Source: Mrakia gelida (taxonomy: Eukaryota > Basidiomycota > Tremellomycetes > Cystofilobasidiales > Mrakiaceae). Taken from it: DNA of 64,000 bases. The DNA lies in NCBI GenBank assembly GCA_024345305.1, contig BRON01000002.1, positions 1,240,001 through 1,304,000 on the forward strand, written 5' to 3'. Below the pieces are notes generated by a model. It was not told where the DNA came from. It ran no database searches and was given only the letters and a program-made list of their open reading frames with translations. Positions 44,376-56,837 of the stretch are shown here, piece after piece. The stretch's first letter is position 1, and every line of letters starts with the position of its first letter. A program made the position numbers and the translations under genes.

Positions 44376-47045
44376 TTAGAGGAAGACGATGTCGACCTTT
44401 CCGGTTCCAGCGAAGGCACCTGAGAGAGAGGAAGAAGAAAGGAAAGAGGGAGGCGGCGAAGGTCAGCGACGAGAAGACGAGCACGAGAGTCGACGCGAGA
44501 CGCGAGGGAGACGAAAGAGAAAGAAGAAGGACGAACCGACGAAGCCGTAACCAGGAGGAGGAGGGCCATGACGTCCAGGTCCCCCAGGTCCGTGAGGACC
44601 GTGGGGTCCATCGTGAGGAGGAGGTCCAGGAGGAGGAGGCGAGTGGTGGTGCTTCTTCTTGTCGCCCTTGGGCTTCTTCTCGTCGTGATGAGAGTGGTGA
44701 TGCTTCTTCTCTCCCTTAGCGGAGTGCTCCTCCTCCTCCTCGTCGTCGTCGTGATGCTGATGGTGCTGCTTGTGTTGCTTGGGAGAGGCAGAGTCGTCCT
44801 CGTGGTGGTGGTGTCTGTGCTCGTGGTGATCTCGAACTTCCTTCTTGTCCTTCCTTCCGAAGATTCCGAACTTGGCGAACTTGCCCTCATGCTCGTGCTT
44901 GTGGCAAGGACCGTGAGTAGAGTTGTGGTGGGGAGGAGCGGGTCCGACGAATCCCTTGATAAATCCTCCGGGTCTGAGAGGAGAAGAAGGGAGAAGAGTC
45001 AGCGAGTCGATCTCGCGACAAACGACGCGACGAGACGAGGGAAACGAAGACTCACCCGTGGTGGACCTCCTTGAGGACCTTGATGGTAGTGTTTCCGAGG
45101 TTCTCGTAAGCGACCTCTCCGATCTTGGCTCCCTCAACGAACTGGAGAAGGAAAAAAAACGCGAGAGTTCGAGTCAGCGACGAGTTTTCGAACAACGCGA
45201 GAAGAGACGACTGTCGACCCACCATTCCCTTGAATCCAGGAAGAACTCCGATGGTAACAGCTCCGATGTTGGAGTGAGCCTTGGTGAGGAGAGTGGTTCG
45301 GTTGGAGATCTTCTCGTCGACAAACTGAAGGTTGATAGCTCCGACGGCCGACTCAACGTGAACCTTGACGAGTCCTCGAGGTCCTCGGTGGTGGGGAGGA
45401 GGACCATGAGGAGGACCATGAGGAGGAGGAGGGCCGTGAGGAGGTGGACCAGGGGGAGGAGGGCCATCGTGGTGAGGAGGTGCATCGTGAGGCTCCTCGC
45501 CGTGAGGAGGAGGAGGTCCGTCGTGGTGTCGTCGAGCCTCGAGGGCTGTGAACGGAACGAAAAAGGAGAGCAGACAAAGCACGAAGAAAGTCAGAAAGGG
45601 TGAAGAGAGGAGCGAAAGGGACGAAACCTCGCCGTCGACTGCGACGAGGACGACAGCGAGTCCAAAAGCGGAAGAGGAGAGCGGAAACGCACCTTCTCCC
45701 TCGATCTTCTCCTCGAACTTCTCGGTGATGTTCTTGTGGTGCCTGGGTCCCTTGTGGTGAGGAGCGTGAATCGAGACGTTGGCTGTGAAAGACGAAGAAG
45801 AGGGAAGGGACAGACGGTTAGCGGAAGCGAAGAACAACAAGCGACCGCGAGAACGAAAGAGCGAGCACGAACCGAAGATCTCTCCAATGGTCGTCTTGAG
45901 GATCAACTCCCTGGAGACGTTGAACGATCCGACGATCGATCCAGCGGTGAGAACGATCTTTCCCTTGTTGGCGTGAAGGTTCTAAGGCGAGAGCAGAGTG
46001 GTGGCTGGTCAGTTTCGAAGAACGCGCGAAGGGACGAAGGCGAGAGGAGGAGGAGGAACGGACCTTGACGGAGATGGACTCAGCAGGAGAGGGGGAGAGG
46101 GAGAACCTGTTGAACCTGAATCCCTTGAGGTCGATAGCAGGGATGGAGAGGGACGATCCGTGGGCGATAAGGGAGACGGGAGGTCCACAGGCTTGCTTCG
46201 CAGGGAGGGAGACATGGATGATGAACGAGGTAGGGACGTTGGATCGCTCCTGAAGGGCAGAAACGAAAGGTATACAGGTCAGCTCTTCGTCTAGTTCACA
46301 GACTAGCACTCCAGAAGAAGATTTGAAGGACTAACGAAGACGAGACCGGCGGAAGAACCCGCAGCGACGTCCAGAATCCGCAAGGCAGTAGCATCCTCCT
46401 CGTCTCGAGAGGACTCCTCCTCGTCTGAGGAAGTAGAGACGACCTCTCCGGTGTAGACCTTCTCGACGTAGATCTCAGCAGCGACTCCTTTGGGAAGATC
46501 GGCGTTGTTAACGAAGGAGAGGGTAGCGTCAACCGAGTCGTCGAGGTGGAGGACGATCTGTCGAGCGTGGTTGGGGACGAGAACAGTGGTGTTCCCTTGA
46601 GCGGAGAGAACGGCAGCGGTAGTGGGAAGGTCGAGGTAAGATCGCTGGACAAAGACGAAGAAGGAGAAGTCAGCGGAAGGAAGAGAAAGAGAGAGAAGGG
46701 AGAGAGCGAGAGAGGGCTCACATCGTCCTCCTCGTCCTCGAGTTCGAAACCATGCCCATGTTCCCTTCCTCCTCCTCCTCGAACCATCTCCCATCCCTCC
46801 TTGAACTCTCCACTCCACATTCCCTTCAGTCCGTGGTGACCTCCGAATCCGAGTCCATGCTTGAACGAGACGAAGAGGAACCCGAGGACGGCGAGTCCTA
46901 CGAGCTTCTTGGTTCGAGAGCAATGACCCTTCTTGGTCTTGATCGACGAGGAATCCTCCGTCTCGAGAGCGATGGGTCCAGTCTTGGTGGTGGGGGTAGT
47001 CGTAGGGACAGGGAGGTAACCTCCCTTCTCTGCTGATGGAGACAT
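44376..47045 (-). CDS. Single-pass membrane protein with His/Pro-rich C-terminus, function unknown
   Basis: The start at 47045 gives a cytosolic tail of about 55 residues, then one membrane segment (LVGLAVLGFLFVSF), so type II topology is likely. The outer part has beta-strand blocks reminiscent of filamentous adhesin-like domains: RSYLDLPTTAAVLSAQGNTT, VLHLDDSVDATLSFVNNADL, GKIVLTAGSIVGSFNVSREL, LKTTIGEIFANVSI and NIGAVTIGVLPGFKGM. Two histidine-rich tracts follow. One is a PPPHGPP-type repeat (about 45370-45540). The other is a C-terminal region of HH clusters alternating with Asp/Glu and Lys (about 44560-44920). It ends AFAGTGKVDIVFL. The His tracts could bind Zn, Cu or Ni; that is inference. 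About ten introns are present. Confidence 0.7.
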
Positions 47046-47704
47046 AGCTGGAAGTGGGTTTGGGGGAGGGTGGGTGTTTGAAGAGAAGGAGGAAGGGAGA
47101 GCGCAACCCACGACTCGATGAGGTTGAGCGAGAGTGGTTGCGGACTGCGAGTCTGGCGACCGAGGTACCCCATCTTCCGCTCCTTCGCGTTTGCTGCTTG
47201 CTCCGTTCTCATTCGACATCTCGGAGGTAGAACCTTCGCCTTCTCTCGTACCAAGTTCTTCTCGCCAAATTTTTCTCATCGCTCGAAGGGAGGCAGGAAC
47301 GAAGCAGCAACGGTTATCGTCGCCCGAGGCTCCTCTCCCCTTGCTCTCTCCTCCCTCTGCTTGATTGCTCTCTATTTCCAGCCCCAGCTGCAGCAGCAGA
47401 AGCGACAGGAAGTTTCGTACTAGTCTCACTTTGCTGAGTGTCTGTTGACGTCGTTAAATTTCTTCCCTCAGCAGCAGCTCTTAATTACAATGACGACTTC
47501 CTTTCCGATCTCGCGCAAAACTGCCTATTCCGTCGACTCGCTACCCAGTCGCCCACGCTTCTCGCTCGCTTAGAAAAACTTCTCGCAATGAGAACGCAGC
47601 TCGACGCATAGATTAACGACGATCCGCCGAATCGACGAGCTGGGAGTTCCGTTCGCAGATGAGTCTTTCGCTCGCTCGACTGCAGCGAAGTAGAGTCCGA
47701 AGGA
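47046..47704. other. Intergenic region, promoter of the His-rich gene and 3' end of TRM11
   Basis: About 660 bp between two minus-strand genes. It contains AT-richer patches (near 47455-47490) than most of the window. Short plus-strand ORFs at 47118-47423 lack any recognisable content. No RNA gene was found. Confidence 0.4.
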
Positions 47705-50276
47705 TCATGCTGATTCGTCAGGCTTCTTCCCAGTCTTGAAGCCTGAGAAATACTTCTGTCTGAAATCTAAAGCGGCGGTACCGAACGGTCGAGCCTCCTC
47801 CTCTCCCAAAGTCGCCTTGTCCAGCGACGCGACGAGCTCCGTTTCCGACGAGCCCTCCGTTGGAGGAGTTCCACCGAAGCGTTCCGAGTCGAAAGCTGGG
47901 GGTCCAACGGGCTTCGCGTCGAGGTCGAGTTCCAGGGTGATGAGTCCTAGAGAAGAAAAGGAGAGAAAGGGAGGAGTCAGTTCGAGCATGACGAGGAGGG
48001 AAGGCCAAGAGAGTTCGACTTACTCCTGGCCCACTTTCCGAAGTCCTGAGTGTATAGAGAAGACGAAGAGGTGATCAGTATACGCGAGGAGAGGAGAGAG
48101 AGGAAGGCAATCAACGAACTTCGATACTGTTCGCGACCAACCTCATTCCCTCGACGACCGGGATGTCGACCTCCTCGTACTCGTCGTTCACCACCGGCAG
48201 GAAGAACACCAGCCTTCCTCCAGGTTTCAGAGCGAACCGAGCCAGGCGAGCGAGATCCAGAGCGAGGTGGGCGACTTCGTACGGGCGGAAGGGAGGGAGG
48301 TCTGCAATTCCATTTCGACGCGAGGAAGAGGAGAAGCGGGTCAGTTCGTCTGTGTTGACGCTCAGTGAGAGCTGCGAAGACGAAGAGGAGTGAAACGTGA
48401 AGCCTACAGTCGGGAAGAGAACTAGAAGCGACTCCAGCGTTGGGATGGTCGGCGGGGAAGATGTAGGGTGCGGTTTTCAGACGAGAGGGATCCTTTCGAC
48501 CGGTTCGCTTCGCTCCTGCTCGGACTCCGTAAGGTGGATCGGTGACGATACTATAGAGCACGGAAAAGAGGGGGCGGTCGAGCGTCAGTCCGAGAAGGGA
48601 GAAGCGAGTGAGGATGATAACGAGAGTCGAGACGCAGACTCACGCATCGAACATGCTTCCGATTCTCCAAGGGTTCTTGGTCACGTCGAAGATCAGAAGA
48701 TCCACTATGCAATCTAGCACTCCGTACTGAGCTGCTGAGAGGTGAATCCCGGGAGGACCTGAGGAACGGTCGGAAAAGAAACGAAGAAGGATCAGTTCTT
48801 GCTCGAAGGGTTCGTTCGACGTGTCTCGAAGACTCGAAGCTGGCTGAACGTACCGGTCCCACCCTTGACAGCATTCCTACCCTTCATCTGACGACCATCG
48901 ATGTCGCTACCCCAAACTCTAGCACCCCAGTGAGCGGCAGTGACGAGCATGCTTCCCGTACCTGCGAAAGGATCCCAGATCGCGCTTCCAGACTTTGCGA
49001 GGGCTTGGTTGGCCATCAGGAGGGAGACCTCGGCATCCATGGAGGTGTTTCCTGTCGAGCGAAAGCCAGAGCTACACGTCAGCGAGTTACGCGAGAGGAG
49101 AGGAGAGAGAAGCGAGACGCATCTGAAGCGAGAGGAGAACGAACCGATATGAGCTCGAGTCTTCAGGGAGAAGTGAGAGACAAGCACTCGGGCTTGCGAA
49201 GCAGTGATCTGTAGTTGTGAAAAGAGAGCGAGATCAGGCTAGGTTGACGAAGGCGCTACATTGGAGGCGGGGGGACGCGATGGACGAACGAGGAGAGTGA
49301 AGTAGATCATTCGAGGAGGAGGAGCAGGCGAGTCTGCTGAGGGTCGAGTGAAGCCTGGAAGTCCAGTCTCGTCTGAAGGTCAGAGCAAAGAGGAGGAAGT
49401 CAGGTCATTGGTCGAGTGAAGGCGAGTCGCAGAAAGAGAGCGCGACGCACATTCTTCGAAGATTCCAAACTCGACCTCGGCGTTCTTGAGATCGATCTTC
49501 CCAGGAAGATCAAGATGAGACAGCTCCGTAAGGTTCTCCCTGATTCTCAAAGCAACGAAGTGGTCAGTCTCGGCATTCCGGTCGAGCGAGACTCGCGTCG
49601 CGAAGACCAAAGAAGAGCAGAGCGAGGCAAAACAAACGCACCTCTGCTTCGTCAAGCTGACCGACGTTCCCCAGCTCTCGTACCGGAACTTCCATCTCTT
49701 CCAGTCTCCGTCTGACGACGAAGAGCCCTCTCCAGGAGCTGTCGAACGGACGAGAGCCTTCTCCCAAGGTCGAGCGTCGGTTGTTCGAGGGAGAGCTCGA
49801 AGGTGAGAGTTGAGGAGTTCGAGGGATTTGGACATGACGTACACTCGAGTGATGGTTCTGATGAAATTGGTTACTGAGTCAGTCTTGAGTCGAACGAGCC
49901 GGGAAGACGAGCGGACCAAGAGGAAGGGGCAGAGGGAAGGGAAAGCTCGAGCTCACCTCAGCCCAATGACTCTCTGTCCGAGAGCGAAAGCGTCCTCGTC
50001 CCTCTCGAGTGCCAGAACCAGACAGGGTCGGTTCTCATCCCAAGGTTCATCGAGCCCGCATCCTTCTCCGTTTACGCTGGCGATGAGCTCGGGCGAGAAG
50101 GGAGGGAGAGCGTAGGAGAAGTTGTTGAGCTGAGCGATTGATTCTGAGGAAAGCCGAGTGAGGACGTCAGAACTCGGAGTGATCTCGTTCGGATATTGAG
50201 AGAGAGAGTACTTACGAAGCTCAGGAAGACGGAAGGAGTTGTGAGCTGTTCCCCAGTTGAGTTGGTAGAGCTGCAT
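47705..50276 (-). CDS. TRM11: tRNA (guanine-10-N2)-methyltransferase catalytic subunit Trm11
   Basis: Methylates G10 of cytosolic tRNAs together with Trm112. The start at 50276 gives MQLYQLNWGTAHNSFRLPEL, then SIAQLNNFSYALPPFSPELI, the THUMP-like N-terminal domain. The methyltransferase part has the AdoMet motif IWDPFAGTGSMLVTAAHWGA with DID after it, and the catalytic motif VTDPPYGVRAGAKRTGRKD (about 48500-48545). LALDLARLARFALKPGGRLVFFLPV follows. The C-terminus is LDFRQKYFSGFKTGKKPDES, a typical Trm11 ending, with the stop at 47705. There are about ten introns. An in-frame upstream ATG at 50354 is possible, but 50276 fits the family better. It shares a 314-bp divergent promoter with the AIR-type gene. 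Confidence 0.92.
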
Positions 50277-50590
50277 CGGGACAAGGTCGGACGGGGAGGA
50301 AGGCGAAGGGAGAGGGTTCGGAATTTGGAGCGAACTGCTGGGAAAGAGCGTCAAGATTTTCGAGGTTCAGTTTCGGATTCGCGGAGCTCGATGCATTTCT
50401 CTTGCTGAAACCAGAGAAAGTCTACTCACTCGGGAGAGTTGTGGATACGAGCGAAGGAAGGAAACGGTGAGCTCGACGATTTGCCTTCGCCTTCGAAATT
50501 CGTCCCTTCCTTCCTCCTCCCACCTCTCCCCCTCCCTCCCCTCCCCCTCCCTTCCTCTCTTCAACCCCCACCTTCCCCGGTTGTCCTCGG
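50277..50590. promoter_or_regulatory. Divergent promoter, TRM11 / AIR-type gene
   Basis: About 314 bp between divergent starts, with a strong CT-rich tract next to the + strand start. Both genes act on tRNA or nuclear RNA, so shared control would make sense, but no specific site is recognised. Confidence 0.4.
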
Positions 50591-53500
50591 ATGTCGTCGG
50601 AACAGCCTAAATCTTCTTCCCGAAAACGGACGTCCTCGTCAGGAGCGTCTACGCCCTCCGCTTCGGCATCAGGTTCTTCGACGCCTCGAGGTGGACGACG
50701 AGCTGAGAAGGTGAATCGACCCAAACCTCGAGCGAGACAGAAGATGAAGGCAGCAAAACTCAAACAGGAAGAGGAGGACGCTATCCTGGCAGCCAACAGT
50801 TTCGCTATCAGGGACGAGGACGATCCGATGGGAGGAGCAAACGACCAGGAGGAGGAGGAAGGAGAGGAGGGAGAAGAGGTCGAGGTCATGGATCTCGCCG
50901 GCTTGGAGGGAGGAAGCAGCGATCTGGACGAGGAGATGGTAGAGGCAGCTATAGTGAGTCGATGATCTACTCTACTTCGTGCTCGAAGTGGAACCATTGA
51001 GCTGGAGTTCTTGGTGGTGGAGATGCTGACCTTGAGCTCTTCCCTCTTCCCTCCCTCCCTCCCCTCCCTCAGACGTCTCCTCCCTCTCGCCCCGCTACCC
51101 TCCCCGCAGCTCCCTCTCCTCAAGCTCCTCCACTCGCGTCTTCCTCCAAACCTACTGCCAACTCCCACGGTCTCCCCTCGAAACCTATCGCTCCTCTGCC
51201 CACTCATCGTCGTTCGCCCACCTACTCTCCCGAACCTATCACCCACGGCGCCGCTTCCAACCTCTTCTACGTCGACATCATCCCCAAAGCTCCCAAGAAG
51301 ACCCGTCAGTGGATCGACCCTGTCGCTGAGGCCGCTGCTGCTGCTCTCGCCGCTTCGGAACCTCAGGAGGAAGGCGAGGTCGAGGAAGTCAAGGACACCC
51401 TCGTTCTTCCCAGCCACATCGTGATCGAGCGGCCTGCTCCTGCTGGAGGAGATCAGGAAGTCGTCGGCGAGGGAGTTTTAACGGAGGCTGAGGTGTTTGC
51501 TGGAGAGCTGTGTGCGATTGAGTTCCTCGATGGAGTCGATGACAGACCTGTGAGTTCACGCGTTTCGAAGTCAAAGAGAAAAGCGTCGACTGACGGACGT
51601 GTTTCGTCCGACCCATAGGCTTCGAGGTACTTCGACGCTCAACCCGAGGAAGGAGCTGCCTTCGGTGCTGGAGGAAAGGCTTCGATGGTCTGCAACATCT
51701 GCAAGCAGCGAGGTCACGTCCAGAGGGAATGCACGATGCAGATTGTACGTCGCGCGTCTCGTCTCGTTTTCGTCTCTTCGCGTTGTCTTCCTCTCGTGCT
51801 GACTTCTCCCTCCATCCTTCTTCTTCTAGTGCCTGACTTGTGGAGCTGTCGATGAGCACACGACTCGGAGTTGTCCTGTGGCTCTGGTCTGTTTCGCTTG
51901 TGGAGGACGAGGTCATCGTTCGAGGGTGAGCTTCTCGTCTTCGTCGTCTTTCGCCTTCGTCTCTTGCTTCCGCTGACTCTTTCACGTCAATCTTTCGATT
52001 TTTAGGAATGCACCGCTCCACGTTCTCAGCAGCGCCACCGAGGAGCAGGACCTATGTGCGATCGATGTGGTTCAGACGTCCACCCTGCCAACGTTCGTTT
52101 CCCTTTCTCTTCGCGTCCTTCCCAGTTCGTTCCCGTCCGGTTCTCTCGTGCTGACTTTGCTCTCTTCTCTTCTTGCCACAGAACTGTCCCACTCTCTGGC
52201 GAATCTACCTCTACCTCAGTCCTCCCTCGCGAGAAGAAGTCCTCACCGAACGTCAACGACTCAAGGAGCTCGGAGGGTTCGAAGGAGACGTCCTCGAGGC
52301 TGATCCCGAGACGGAATGGGGAGACGGTGACGGAGGATGGGGAGGATGGTGCTACAACTGTTCTTCTGAAGGTCACTGGGGAGATGTACGTTTCCTTCCA
52401 TTTCTTTCTTCTCGTCGCGTCGAATTCCACGCTGACCACCCACAACCTTCTCGTCTTCCCTCTCGCTTTTCGCAGGACTGTCCCGAACCTCGAACCACTC
52501 GATCCAACCTTCAGGACTTCTCTGCTTTCTCCTCCTACAACGCCCACAACTCTCCCTTCTTCTCCCAGTCTTCGGCCGACTACCCCTCCGCCACGAGCTC
52601 GTCCATCGCTCGACCTCCTCAGTCGCGTCGTCGTTTCCAGGCTTCGGGCGGAGGACTCGCCACTCCCATGCGAGATCTCGTCGTTCCGGATCAAGTCGCC
52701 AACGTCGGGAAGCGAGGGAAGGAGAGGGAGAGAGAGCGTGCCAGGAAGTACGAGAGCAAGGAGGCTGATGAGGACGAGGGTGGGAGCTGGTTCGACAAGG
52801 CTCGAGGAGGAGGAGGAGGCGACAACTCGAGGAGGGGAGGAGGGAAGGGGAAGGACAGGGACAGAGATCGAGACGAGGATCGTGGGAGGTACGAGAGGGA
52901 CGACAGCAGTAGCAGTCGACGAGGTGGAGGAGGAGGGAGGAGGGACAACCGAGGCGAGGACGAGAGGAAGGTCGACGCTTTCTTCTCGGGAGGGTCGGGA
53001 ACGGACCTCGAGAGGGAGTTCAGGGAGACGGGCGGAGGAGGATTCTCCATCAAGGGACGAGCCTCGAACGACAGCAAGGATCGAGGAGGATCGTCATCGT
53101 CGTCTTACTCCCAGCAACAGCAGCAACGAGCTCCAGGAGGAAGTCGCTCGTCGTCGAACAACAACAACTCCTCCCTCCCTCCTCGTCCGTCTTCCTCCTC
53201 AAAACCTGGGTTCTCCTTCAAGTTCAACTCTCCCTCCACTTCCTCTTCCTCCAACAACAACAACGCTCCCTACGACGCCCCCATCTCCGCTATCCGACCT
53301 TCCCTCCTCTCCCGCATGGACGGAGGCTCCCCTGCTTCCTCCTCTTCTTCGTCTCGTGGATCCCCATCGAACTACGAGCGTGCCACCCCAGCGAACTACG
53401 ATCGTGCTTCTGCGTTCGAGCGAGGATCTGGAGGAGGAGACGGGTCGTCGTCGAAGCCTCCGAGGTCGAAGGAGCGTCGAGGGGATCGAAGGGACGGGGA

Positions 53501-53769
53501 GAGGAAGGAGAAGGAGCGAAGGCAGGAGGAGTCGGATTTGAGGGATAGGAGGAGTGGAGGTGGAGGAGTGAGTAGGGATTGGATGGATTCGCCGGATAGG
53601 AGGGAGAAGAGTGGGGGCGGGGGTGGAGGAGGAGGAGGAGGGTCGTCGAGGTGTGAGTCGTCGCGTCTCTCTCTTTTCTCTCTCTTTTCTTTCGTTGTTT
53701 TTCGAGAACACTTCAGCTGACCCAACCCTCTGTTCTCTTGTCCCCATAGATCGAGGAGGCTACCGTTGA
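50591..53769 (+). CDS. AIR2: Zinc-knuckle protein Air1/Air2-like (TRAMP complex)
   Basis: RNA-binding subunit that links Trf4/5 poly(A) polymerase and Mtr4 helicase in nuclear RNA surveillance. Five CCHC knuckles follow in order across small exons: CNICKQRGHVQREC, CLTCGAVDEHTTRSC, CFACGGRGHRSREC, CDRCGSDVHPANNC and CYNCSSEGHWGDDC (51690-52485). NCPTLWRIY after the fourth knuckle is the typical Air signature. The N-terminus is Ser/Lys-rich, then acidic. The C-terminal exon is very long and disordered, with Arg/Gly/Asp and Ser/Asn-rich stretches (52750-53650), much longer than in yeast. The last exon adds YRGGYR and the stop at 53767-53769. Eight exons. Another open frame over 52054-53541 is a shadow. 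Confidence 0.88.
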
Positions 53770-54189
53770 TCGACCCTATACATCTGTTATCTTTCGAACG
53801 AGCCGTTTCTCTTTTGCTCACCCTTCTCTCGCGCCCATCCCGCAACCCCCTCCTCTCTGGCCGCACAGTTTTGCCTGCGCTCACTTGAGCTCGCCTCGAT
53901 TCTTTGGATCTTGTTCCCTTGAGGAGTGAGCCCTGATCTGCTCGGAAAGTGAAGAAAACGAGGTGGATACTGAAAACTAGAAGGGTCGAGAAAGCTTGCC
54001 TGGTCGTCAACCGCAAAAAAAGCGAGAAGAAACCTCCTCCTTCTCGCTCGCTTCCTTCCCTGCTCCCAACCCTCACTGTCTCCTTCAAGCCGCAGGTCAA
54101 CCGAATCCCTCCTTCCTTCCCTCCCTCCCTCCCCTTCTTCCCTTTCCCCCTTCCCCTCCTTCCCATCCACCTCCTCTTCTTCAAAAGGA
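53770..54189. other. Intergenic region, AIR-type gene 3' end and C2H2 gene promoter
   Basis: About 420 bp. The last 150 bp before the C2H2 start is almost pure pyrimidine with CCCT and TTCC blocks. No gene is seen. Confidence 0.4.
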
Positions 54190-56837
54190 ATGACTCAGGG
54201 TAGTCGAGCGTACGCTGGATCGATTTCGACTTCGTCGCCAGCGTTCATCGTGGATCAGTCTCTGGCTTCTCCTCTCTCTACGTCCATGTCGAGCAACCAT
54301 CAATCCTCCGAGAGATCAGGTTGGAGAGAGGAAGGAGAACAGGAAGAGGAAGAGCTCCTTCAACAGGAGGAGGAGCAGCAGCAACTCATTCAACAGGATC
54401 TAGAGCAGGAGCAGGAAGGGGGAGAGGAGGAGGGAGGGGAGCTTCCTTTGGAGGAGGAAGGACGAGAAGGGGAGGAAGAAGTCGAGGGCGAGTGGATCGA
54501 AGGAGGGGAGGAAGAAGGAGATCAACTCGAACAACAACTCGAAGGAGATCAAGATCAAGGAGGTTGGGACGAGGAAGAACAACAACAAGATCATCAACTC
54601 GAAGAAGAACAACAACTCGACGAGGAAGGGAACCCCATTCAACTCGAGGAGGAGCAGGACCAGCTCGACCAAGACGGAGCTCAAGATCAACTCGACGACC
54701 CTCACGCTTCTCACCACCCTTCACCTTCCTCCCTCCTTCATCAACAAGAACACTACACTCCAGCAGAAGGGGAAGAAGAAGAACAGGATCCATCCGCCTA
54801 CTCCATCCCTCCTCAACCTTCCTACCACTCCATCCCAGCCGCGAACCAAGCCTCCTCCTCCTCCAACGGAGCTTACGCTCAATACTCCAACCAGCCCTCC
54901 CCAGCAGCTGCCGCAACCTACTACACCTCCCCTCACCCTCATCAAACTCCCCACTACCCTCAGACCTACGACTCCCCCTCGTCCAACAACGGCAACGGAG
55001 CGGGAGGTTCAGCAGGGCAGGCTTCCCAGCACGCCTCGCCCTACGCCGGAGGAGGAGCTTCGACTTCAGCCAACTCGTCTTCCTACCAAGCCTACCCTTC
55101 CTCCTCCTCAACCTCAGGTCAAGCTCAGTACGGAGCAGCAGCCTCGAACGCCAACTCCGCCTACGCCTACGTCCCTCAGCAGCAGCAGCAGCAGTCGAGC
55201 CAGTACACCTACCGACCCTCGCCCCCCTCCCTCCCTGCCCATCTCCAACATCAACTCCAAAGCGGAGGTCTCCCCGTCCTCGGAGCCGTCACCAGCGCTT
55301 CTCGAACGGGAGTCGAGTCCGAGCACTCCTACGATCAAGGAGAGGAGGTCGTCGCTCCCGAGGGTGGTGAAGGAGGAGGAGGAGGAAGGAAGCGACGAAG
55401 AACCGAGTACGGAGATGGCGAGGGAGGAGGAGTCGTCTACGACGAGCAAGCAGGTTCGGACGGCGAGCTTCGAGTCGAAGGCGAAGGAGACGAGGAAGAG
55501 GAGGAAGAGGACGACGGAGAGGATGGGAACTACGACGATGGGAATGGCTCGTCCAAGAAGAAGAGGAAGCAGCAACAGCAACAACAACACCAGCAGCAAC
55601 AACAGCACTCCTCGCTGATGGCGACTCATCCTCTCACCCACCTCAACAACCTCGCTCATCAACACAACCTCCAGCAGCACCAGCACCAACAGCAGCTCGA
55701 CCAACAGCAGCAGCAGCAGCAGCAGCAGAACATCAACGTCAACAACCCTCTGAACCAGCTCGATCTCGCCGGGTTGGGAGCAGGGATCTTGGACGGGATG
55801 ATTGGAGGGATTGGGAGTTACGGACACCCGTTGAACACTGGGCCTTCGGGTGCTGGGCAGAACAACAGGGACAGGGCGGCGGCTATGGCGGTTGGGAGTA
55901 GGGGACAGGGGGAGAAGAAACATATTTGTCCGGAGTGCAGTAGGGGGTTCGCGAGAGCTTATAATTTGAAGGTGAGTCTGAGGGAAGGACGCGCGCGAGA
56001 CAGAACGAGAACGAGAAAGCTGACCTTTGTGTTCGTTTTACCCTTGCCTTCCTTCCCTCTTCTCGTCTGATTCGACTTCTGTTCGATCGCCCGAAGGTGA
56101 GTTTTTTGTGTTCCGAGAAGCGAGCGAGGCGACGGTGAAGTGAAGAAGCGTTCGAGCTGACCTTTTCTCGCGTTCCCTTTTCTTCCTCCCTCCTCCCTCC
56201 CACCACCCTCCACCCACCACCACCCACCCACCCCTCCTCCCTCCCCCGCCCGCCCGCCCACCCTCCAGACCCACATCCAAACCCACTCCCCCGACCCTCC
56301 CAAACCCCACGTCTGCCCTCACGACTCCTGCGGCCACAAAGCCTTCTCTCGCTCGCACGATCTCATGCGACACAAGGGATCCGTCCACGGCGAAGGGCTC
56401 GGTCAAGCCAAGCAGTCCAACGCTCCTCGAAAGAAACGAACGCCCAAGAAGCAGCTTAAAGCGCAGGAGATGGAGGCTGTCAGGACGGTCGGGGTGATCA
56501 TGGGTGCTGGGGGGATGGGAGGGATGGAGCATGATCCGCATGGGTTGGGAGGAGTTCATGGAGGGTTCGATGGGATGGGAGGGGTGGATGGGTTGGGTGG
56601 GGGGTACAGTTTGGATTTGGGAGTTGGAGGGGAGATGGGTGGGGATGGGGGACTTGGAGGTGGGCCAGAGGGTCCGTTTGGGGAGTTTGATAAGTGAGTT
56701 TTCGAGACGCGTCGAGTTCGTTCGAGACCTCCGATGCCCTCGAACCGGTACTGACTTCCTCTCTCTTTTGCTCTACTACCCTCAGCCAACCTCTCGACAA
56801 CTCCTACGGACAGGAAGACCCGCACGGGAATCCTTAG
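54190..56837 (+). CDS. C2H2 zinc-finger transcription factor with Q-rich acidic activation region
   Basis: The first exon (54190-55971) encodes a long acidic Glu/Gln region (54310-54700) and Ser/Tyr/Ala/Gln-rich stretches. Pure poly-Gln blocks follow (about 55175-55195, 55570-55610 and 55705-55728), and a basic patch (KKKRKQ) may be a nuclear signal. The DNA-binding part is two fingers. HICPECSRGFARAYNLK is split by the intron 55972-56268 from THIQTH, and HVCPHDSCGHKAFSRSHDLMRHKGSVH follows. A basic PRKKRTPKKQ segment and a Gly/Met/Asp-rich tail complete it. The last exon ends PHGNP with TAG at 56835-56837. The finger pair resembles Crz1-like calcineurin-responsive factors in the FARAYNLK block, but target genes cannot be inferred. 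The first intron has an unusual internal AG|GTGAGT. Confidence 0.83.
55705..55730. repeat. CAG repeat, poly-glutamine
   Basis: Near-perfect CAG triplets encode a glutamine run in the C2H2 factor. Other CAG/CAA runs lie at about 55175-55195 and 55570-55606. Confidence 0.7.

Noticed and set aside
52054..53541. 495-codon open frame overlapping the AIR-type gene
   Set aside because: The neighbouring frame carries the fifth zinc knuckle and the RG/SN-rich tail. This one is an Arg/Ser/Thr-rich shadow caused by GC-rich repeats.
54321..55370. 349-codon Arg/Ser-rich frame inside the C2H2 gene
   Set aside because: It is an off-frame reading of the Glu/Gln-rich activation region and has no start context, splice structure or known domain.
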